Source: Primula veris (Eukaryota > Streptophyta > Magnoliopsida > Ericales > Primulaceae). From it: a stretch of DNA of 64,000 bases. The stretch lies in the NCBI GenBank assembly GCA_963682055.1, contig OY821749.1, positions 20,777,631 through 20,841,630 on the forward strand. Reading direction: 5' to 3'. Both the position numbers and the translations under genes were made by a program. The notes under the pieces were generated by a model. That model had not been told where the DNA came from. It was given only the letters and a program-made list of their open reading frames with translations, and did not search any database. Shown here piece after piece: positions 58,256-64,000 of the stretch. How positions within the stretch are numbered: position 1 is the first letter of the stretch; every line of letters starts with the position of its first letter.

Positions 58256-58910
58256 CGTCCCCCTTTTTTTCTTTCTTTTTATTTTTTTCAATTTTCTTCA
58301 TTTCTTCATCTTCTCTCATTTCTTTTTCTTTTTCTTCTGCGCTTCCCCTTTCTTTTTCTTCATCTTCTTTTCTCACCACTACGATGTAACAATCAACCCC
58401 GAGTCCCTCGGGTTTGTTGTTACTTCTAGGGTTTTTGTCATTTTTTTTTCTTTTATATTTTGTTCTCTCTACTTTTTTCCTTTCTCTTTCTTCATCCTCG
58501 GTCTCACCACATTTTCTTCTTCGTTTTCTTGCACTCTTCTTCTTTTCCTTTTTTTTTTTTTTACTTTGTTCTCTCTATTTGAGCAGGACTCTTCTTTTTT
58601 ATGTTTCTTTTCTTCGTATTTTTCACTTCTTCTTTATGTTCCTCTTCATCTTTTTCTTCTTTCTTTTTTCTTTTTACTTCCCTTCACGCCTCCCGCTCGC
58701 TTGGCCCGCTGATATAGTCGATCTTCTTTGTATGATCTTCTATAATAGTGTAATAGATTTTCTCGGATGTAATAGATCTTTCTCTCGGATGTAATAGATT
58801 TTCTTTTTGATGTCCTCTGATGTAAAAGTTTTTCCTTTTGATGTTGTCCTCTGATGTAATGAGCAGCGATGTATCCCATCTTTATTAACGAAAATTATAT
58901 TTGCCCCTTT
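58256..58910. other. Pyrimidine-rich spacer between accessory genes B and C
   Basis: T/C-rich low-complexity DNA whose open frames are Phe/Ser-rich by composition only. It ends with repeated 'GATGTAATAGATTTTCT'-like units (58747-58860). It probably covers the 3' end of B and the promoter of C. Confidence 0.55.
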
Positions 58911-59133
58911 ATATTTGCCCCTTTATCTTGCACTTCTTTTTATGTTGCACTTGTGGCTTGTCGTTTTTCTGAACGTGGACCTTGAATATTTTGTATCTTT
59001 ATTTCTCGCTGTACTGCAGTCGTGTGACTTCCGAGGCATGGCAGGTTTGGTCAAAGATGCATGTTCCCAAGCATTGTCAGATAATATGCATGTTCCCAAG
59101 TATTTGTCAGACAACAACATACTATCCTTGCTC

Positions 59134-59141
59134 TATAAATA
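59134..59141 (+). promoter_or_regulatory. TATA box of accessory gene C
   Basis: TATAAATA in 'GCTCTATAAATACTC', 103 bp before the ATG at 59237. The older copy has the same GCTCTATAAATAC context. Confidence 0.6.
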
Positions 59142-59236
59142 CTCAAACCTTTCCTTGGGAGATTATCCTTATCATAAACTTGTATTGACTTCTCCCTCAT
59201 CCCTCTTCTCCTTTTGTATCATAATAATTTTCCATT

Positions 59237-59716
59237 ATGTCAGAGTCCGTGGCGAGATATCATGCTCAGATGAAGGATTTGGATGCCGAGGTATCTTGGG
59301 TCCGTCGTAGAATGGCCAGCCTTGAGAAGGAGTATGGTGTTTTGGCTTTGAGTTTATTCGACTCTCATCCCGAGAAGACAATGAAGTGGACCAAGATTTC
59401 GGCCTTGATTCGCCAACTTGATAATTTGTTGTTGCACAGAAATCACCTGGCTAACTCTTGGTACGAGGCCGAGGAGATTTGGGATCGTACTCAGGATGAG
59501 TTCGATAACTGCCCTCAAGGCCTAGCTAGTATGACGGTTAGGAATGCTCGGCTTGAGGAGCGCGTCAGGGTCCTTACTAGGATGAACACCGAGCTCTCCA
59601 GGGAGAATGAGTGCTTGGTAGTCATGAATGACTCCTACCAAGCTCGATTTGGCTGCTCTGCTCGGGTAGCTTTCTCTCGGTCTGGTAGTTCGGTTTTTCC
59701 GCCCGCTGATCCTTAG
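59237..59716 (+). CDS. Retroelement accessory coiled-coil ORF C
   Basis: 159 residues, intact, aligned over its length with ORF C at 38524. Conserved blocks are 'RYHAQMKDLDAEV', 'LALSLFDSHPEK', 'LDNLLLHRNHLANSWYEAEE', 'IWDRTQDEFDNCPQGLASMT', 'NARLEERVRVLTRM', 'NECLVVMNDSYQARFG' and a Ser/Pro tail 'SGSSVFPPADP'. No catalytic motif is seen. Two coiled coils flank the conserved Trp-containing middle. It is intronless with its own TATA box. Confidence 0.72.
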   Translation: MSESVARYHAQMKDLDAEVSWVRRRMASLEKEYGVLALSLFDSHPEKTMKWTKISALIRQLDNLLLHRNHLANSWYEAEEIWDRTQDEFDNCPQGLASMTVRNARLEERVRVLTRMNTELSRENECLVVMNDSYQARFGCSARVAFSRSGSSVFPPADP

Positions 59717-59881
59717 TTAGATTGGGCTAGTTTTCTGATGTATTTCCCGTTTTGTAATTTGTATTTTCTTTTCTATTTTTGGTAAGTTGTACCTTGTTGT
59801 ATTCTGTGCCTCTCTGTATATCGAACCGTTTGCAACGCCTCGTTCTTGGCGCCCTTTCGTATTTTGTGCCCTTTGATTCCT

Positions 59882-59888
59882 TATAAAT
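59882..59888 (+). promoter_or_regulatory. TATA box of accessory gene D
   Basis: TATAAAT 105 bp before the ATG at 59987; the flanking 'CCCTTTGATT...CTCCCTATTG' is shared with the older copy. Confidence 0.55.
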
Positions 59889-59986
59889 GCTCCCTATTGT
59901 TTTGTACTTCAATATCCATTCTTCCTTTCTCTCTCTCCTGTTTACAATTATTGTGTTTTTTTTTATATAATTAGAATTTATCTGAG

Positions 59987-60346
59987 ATGGCTCCCATCAC
60001 TAGATCTGCCTCCAAAAAGAAGACCCTTGTTGAAGAGCCTACCTTCTTGCTACCCCGTCCCCCTGGTTTTGGGGAAGAGGAATTGACTCCACTTCAGCTA
60101 AAATAAATCGAGATGTCGTGGCTGAAACACGATCTCAAGTGTGCTCAAACCGAAATGAGGCGGTTCAAACAGTATTGGCAGGAGGAGAGCGCTGCTCGTT
60201 TTGAAGCCGAGCAGAAGTGCAAGTCTCAATCTCATGCTTTAAAATAAGTGGAGATTGACATTTCTCATTTGATTAGGGAAAAAGAGCATCTGGAGGAGCT
60301 CTTGGCGAAGAAGGATGCCGATATGGGGGGTAGTTCGAAGAAGTAG
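59987..60346 (+). pseudogene. Retroelement accessory coiled-coil ORF D, with two stops
   Basis: One frame of 119 codons from MAPITRSASKKKTLVEEPTF to 'AKKDADMGGSSKK', broken by two TAA codons, both in the context AAA-TAA (near 60104 and 60246). The rest is a coiled coil ('WLKHDLKCAQTEMRRFKQYW', 'SAARFEAEQKCKSQSHALK', 'HLIREKEHLEELLAKKDADM'). Keeping the frame on both sides of each stop points to recent nonsense changes. A polyadenylation-like AATAAA lies at 60420. Confidence 0.65.
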
Positions 60347-61088
60347 GATGGGTGTTGTATTTTCTTGTAAACTTTTCTTTTCCTGTTGTATTGTTTGTTT
60401 GTATCTCCCTTTGTGGATGAATAAAACTTGTATTTTGCAACTCGATCCTGTCTATTTTATTTGCTTTGCCTTTATGTTGATATCATTCGATGTCTCTCAG
60501 TATCGGACACCGAGCAAAGTGCACCGTGGTTATCCCCCCAGAGAGCGTTGTTAGACTTGATGCTTAAATGCCGTCGAGCTAGGAACGGTCTCCGTCCACC
60601 TTGTTCGGTGTGCTATTCGGGTAAGACACGGTTTGGCGTCGAGGAACTTAATCGGAGGACATCCTCGGTTTGGTAATATTGGTAGCGTATGCTGGAAGCT
60701 TTTCGTGGTAGGGTCCACTGGCCGTTTATATAGGTGTAATGATGTGAACTGCATTGGTTAGTGGGATACATTATCTGATGTGGCCAGATCTGGAGCGTTG
60801 ATCTCTTGAAAATAGCAGCAGGTGGGGATTTTGCTGTGGGTGGAAAAAAGGTAAACCTCTGTCACACGAAAGGACAGTTATTATTTTATTCTTTCTGTGG
60901 CTTCACTCCTTTTAACTGTGCTAAGTAATCCCTCTTGTTCTTATCTCATAATTTGCTGGAACAAAATATCTCTTATTTTCTCTCTCTAGGGTTTGTTCTT
61001 CTCGCCAAAAAATTTTCTGCCTCTCTATCTAGGGTTTCGTCTGGTTGTTGATAGATTTGTTGCTGTTCTTGCCTGCTTGCTCGTAATT
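60347..61088 (+). promoter_or_regulatory. Probable promoter and 5' leader of accessory gene E
   Basis: It contains TTTATATAGG (TATATA at 60727-60732), then a CT-rich leader with two AGGGTTT motifs (TCTCTCTAGGGTTTG near 60981 and CTATCTAGGGTTTC near 61025), typical of plant 5' UTRs. The E start codon follows at 61089. Confidence 0.45.
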
Positions 61089-63627
61089 ATGACTGTAAGT
61101 GCTTTCTTATTGTATAGGGCTTTGTGTACCCCTTTGTGCTTAGGGTCTGTATTTGATTGTTTGTTGTGGTCATGTATGTGGCAGTGATATATAGGGTCTT
61201 GTTTGCTTGTATATGTCTATCTAGGTTGGTGGTTGATGGTTTTTCTTTATGTATAGGATCTTCGTTTATGGGGTTGGTGGTAAAACTTAGGATTTCGGGT
61301 AATTTGGGGGGGGGGGGGGGGGGGGAACTCTCGTCGTGTCATGTGTTTTTGGTTAATATATTGATGGAGTTTTGGATGATGTTTGGATAGGAAATTCTGA
61401 CCCAATGCCTGGCCCAAGTTGGTCCATTTGTGGAAGAGGACTTTAAGAAGCTCGCCGGGATACCTGTCAACATACACATTCGGCTGCCTGTCTCCGATGA
61501 GGAGGTCATGGGATTTGTTCCGGCCGGCGAGGTAGCCGTTTGTTCTTCGGCGTTTTTTACTGGGGGTCTTAGACTTTCTTTTACTGATTGGGTGGCTTCG
61601 TTCTTTGAGGCCGTCCAGATCGCTCCGGCCCAACTAGCCCTGAATGGTTACCGCACGCTGAATGGTATTCAAAGGTTGTCGGAGTTGTCCGGGATACCTA
61701 TCAAACTGAAAGATGTATTCGGGGTCTACAGTTTGAGTTTCGAGCGCCGCAGCTCTTATTTGAAGACTTTGCGCTCCTTCTCTCGGCTTGTCATCGGTCT
61801 GCCGGATACCAACAAGGAGCATAACCTTGGTGTCGTGATTGCTTCCGGAGAGTGGGGTTGTGCTGGACACCAGATTCCTGGGCCTGCTACGACGGCTCCC
61901 GATATTCTAGACCTCGGTGCTCCCAATGCTGAAGCTCTCTTGGCCTTTGGAATTGGTGGGGGACTGGTCCGACGAAGGATCCGACAAGCCGCACTGCCCC
62001 CATGCTGCTAGGTTATCCTGCGGGGCCACTGACGAAGGGTAATCCTGAGCCCGAGATTCCCACAGAGACTGAGGAGGACTTCCTCAAAATTATCAAGGAT
62101 AAAAGTGCCTCTCGGGGAGGGAAAAAGCCTATTCGTTCTAAGCGCCGAGCATCAGACCCCGTTGTTGGGACCCCAAAGAGGGCTAGAGGGGTAGAGACAT
62201 CGCTGAGTGAGGAGGGTGCCGATGTTGGTACTGGTGTGGCATTGGTTGCTTCTTCCCAGGGTGATACCGCCGAGGGGGCTTCTACTCATGTCGACGTACG
62301 TGTATATATATTTTTTGTTTTGTGAATTGTTCTTTTAACTCTCGTGTTCTTCGCTTTATTTGTCATTCTGTTTCAGCTATTGACTTCTTCATTGGTTACC
62401 CTTGCTCTTGCCCGGTCTATGGGTATTATTGTGTTTCAGGGGTCGTTCGATAACGTATTCGGACATATCAACCTCTTGGTGAGCATGGGCGAGGATACGA
62501 TCACCTTGCCTGTCATCTCGCCTATCTGTACCGAGGACATGATGGACCTGCCTGTCACCTCGCCCATCCGTACTGAGGATGTGAGCGAGCATGGGGCCCC
62601 TGAGACTGGTCCTTCGGAGGAGGAGGTGAGGGAGGAAGTGGAGGTGGAAGCCGGTAAAGAGACTGCCGTGGAGGTTGTGATGGGTGGTGAGGATGAGGTC
62701 CCCGAGGAACCAGCAAAGATGTCGGTGGACGGGGTCGCGATGACCCGTTACATTGGGCGGTGTAAGGGGAAATTGATGGAGCAGCCCCGAGCTTTAAGGA
62801 TGGGGTACACTGCTCTTGAGCCTCTTCTTTACAAGGATGCAAAGGAAATGGCTGCTCGGCCTATAGTATCGGTTATTGAGCAGGCCAACATTGACGTGCT
62901 TCAGGTATGTTTTGCACGTATTTTGTTACGTAGTGTGCTATGCTCTTGGTTGGTTGGTATCTAATGTTTTTGATTACAGGCTTTCGTGGGTACCGTGGTG
63001 TTAAGGGATTAGCTGACAGCGCTAGAAGCTGAGAAGGAGAAGCTGATTGCCGAAAATAAGGCCATGGTCGAGGAGAATGCTCAGAGGATAAAAGATCAGC
63101 TATCAGCGCTCGAGGCTGAGAAAGAGAGGCTGATTGCAGATAATAAAGCAATGGCAGAGGAGAAAACTCGGATGGTAGGGGATAACCTACGGCTGACCGA
63201 GGAGGTTGAGAAGCGGGAAGCCGAGAAGGAGCTTATGGTCGAGAAGTACGACCTATTAGAAGCAGATAATCTGCTCATGGCTGAGGACGTGGAGGCCGAA
63301 AAATCCGAAGTCGCTGCTCTGAAAGTGGCGCAAGCGGAGGAGCGGACAAAGTTTGCAATGATGGCTAACTTTTCCGTCTTTTGCGCTCATGTTCGTGCTC
63401 TCAATTTCGTGAAGGTTCCTTTGTCGGACCAGGCGTGGTCGCAATTGGTGTATCCCTGTCCTCAAGGTGCACCGCCGAAACCCCTAGACTGGGCGAATCT
63501 TCGGGACGAGGAGCTCCCCCGGCTGCCCGGGCAGACGACTTCGACAGCACTCCGTCCCCATTCCGTGTCGGCCCCGTCCACTCCTCGGTCTGCTGCTGCT
63601 GTTACTCCCCCACCCACATCCCCTTAG
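61089..63627 (+). pseudogene. Spliced accessory gene E: putative gypsy-type transposon domain plus coiled coil
   Basis: Exons 61089-61094 (Met-Thr, donor GTAAGT), 61391-62295, 62377-62904 and 62980-63627 join in phase 0. The N-terminal part is the PF04195-type 'putative gypsy type transposon' domain: 'FVEEDFKKLAGIPVNIHIRL', 'LRLSFTDWVASFFEAVQIAP', 'AQLALNGYRTLNGIQRLSEL', 'RLVIGLPDTNKEHNLGVVIA'. A charged linker and Glu-rich region follow, then a long coiled coil with an internal duplication ('LTALEAEKEKLIAENKAM' and 'LSALEAEKERLIADNKAM'), and a Pro-rich end. Two lesions are seen: a one-base shift near the G run at 61959-61965, and TAG at 63010 where the duplicate has CAG. Introns in a retroelement gene fit its antisense position. 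Such proteins are known from Grande/Retand-type elements; function is unknown. Confidence 0.75.
61306..61325. repeat. Poly-G tract of 20 bases in intron 1 of gene E
   Basis: Twenty consecutive G on the plus strand, 65 bp before the exon 2 acceptor. The exact length is prone to sequencing or polymerase error. Confidence 0.9.
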
Positions 63628-63859
63628 GTGGAGCCTTGATCATTTACTTGTATTTTCTGTGTTGCTTAGTGTAGGACCTGTTGGTACCCGAATTGTGGGT
63701 CTCTTTTGTAACTAAAAAAGATTCTTTTGGGAAGTGATAATATAGGTGCTTCGTTTTCTTTCTGTTTGGCTTTCCTGGTTAATTTCCTTGTTTGTGGGTC
63801 GTCGTCTTTTGAAGGATGTAAAAACAAAATCTTGTCAGGTACCTGTTACCCCCCTTGCC

Positions 63860-64000
63860 ATGGTGGTATGGACCTCGCCTAGTCGTAGTGTAGGCGATGT
63901 TATAGATGGTCTTGAAAGATCTAAGGCGTCGCTAACTTCTGAACTGAATTCTGCTCGTCGTGAAATCGAGGGTCTGAATATTCATATTTCAAACTTGTCG
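63860..64000 (+). CDS. Start of a further accessory coiled-coil ORF (F), cut by window end
   Basis: From the ATG at 63860 the frame is open to the last base: 'MVVWTSPSRSVGDVIDGLER', 'SKASLTSELNSARREIEGLN' and on. It is helical and charged like the other accessory ORFs. The frame is also open just upstream ('VPVTPLA' after CAG), so this could be an internal exon instead. Confidence 0.45.
   Translation, partial: MVVWTSPSRSVGDVIDGLERSKASLTSELNSARREIEGLNIHISNLS

Noticed and set aside
58209..58794. Long Phe/Ser/Leu-rich frames
   Set aside because: They come from a T/C-rich spacer and show no domain or conservation; not proteins.

Overview
The window is nuclear DNA of a flowering plant, probably a eudicot. 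It is AT-rich, its genes carry GT-AG introns, and it holds plant-only families (SWEET, MORF, S1/SPH, PPR), Ty3/gypsy, Ty1/copia and LINE elements, and several MITEs. The gypsy elements resemble the Tat/Retand type with antisense accessory genes, which fits Caryophyllales among other groups; the species is not determined. No tRNA, rRNA, CRISPR or bacterial feature was seen.

Layout. 1-1.9 kb: a two-exon minus-strand gene resembling plant-mobile-domain/DUF1985 proteins; its intron and flanks are packed with the motif AGTCTGA. 3.1-6.4 kb: a 5' fragment of an AIM24/DUF124 gene with a stop at codon 2, a block of inverted repeats, then the proline-rich C-terminal exon of an SF1-like splicing factor. 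6.6-8.8 kb: one copy of a dispersed 2.2-kb duplication (other copy 46.55-48.82 kb). 10-11.3 kb: a promoter-like CT/TA tract and a roughly 130-bp tandem array. 14.4-15.4 kb: a 5'-truncated LINE with 17-bp target-site duplications. 15.6-19.2 kb: a complete five-exon SWEET sugar transporter gene, with a PPR pseudogene antisense at its 3' end.

20.9-45.1 kb is read as a tandem segmental duplication with its junction at about 31083. Each unit starts with a MORF1-like pseudogene (minus strand), has Ty3/gypsy remnants in the middle, and ends with an S1/SPH self-incompatibility-like gene block (minus strand). After the duplication the units were altered by a 2155-bp foldback element (unit 1), a Stowaway-like MITE in an LTR (unit 1) and a 529-bp Mutator-type MITE (unit 2). 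Each is proven by the empty site in the other unit.

48.8-51.5 kb: a copia LTR and truncated gag. 55.6-64 kb: the 3' end of a large minus-strand Ty3/gypsy element. Its plus (antisense) strand carries a series of separate small coiled-coil genes, A1, A2, B, C and D, each with its own TATA box 50-105 bp upstream, followed by a spliced gene (E) with the 'putative gypsy type transposon' domain and a long coiled coil, and the start of another coiled-coil ORF (F). A second, older copy at 36.8-39.5 kb keeps the order A-B-C-D. This conserved antisense micro-gene array is the most unusual system here. Antisense accessory genes are known in Grande/Retand-type elements, but a string of five independent TATA-driven coiled-coil genes is not something I recognise.
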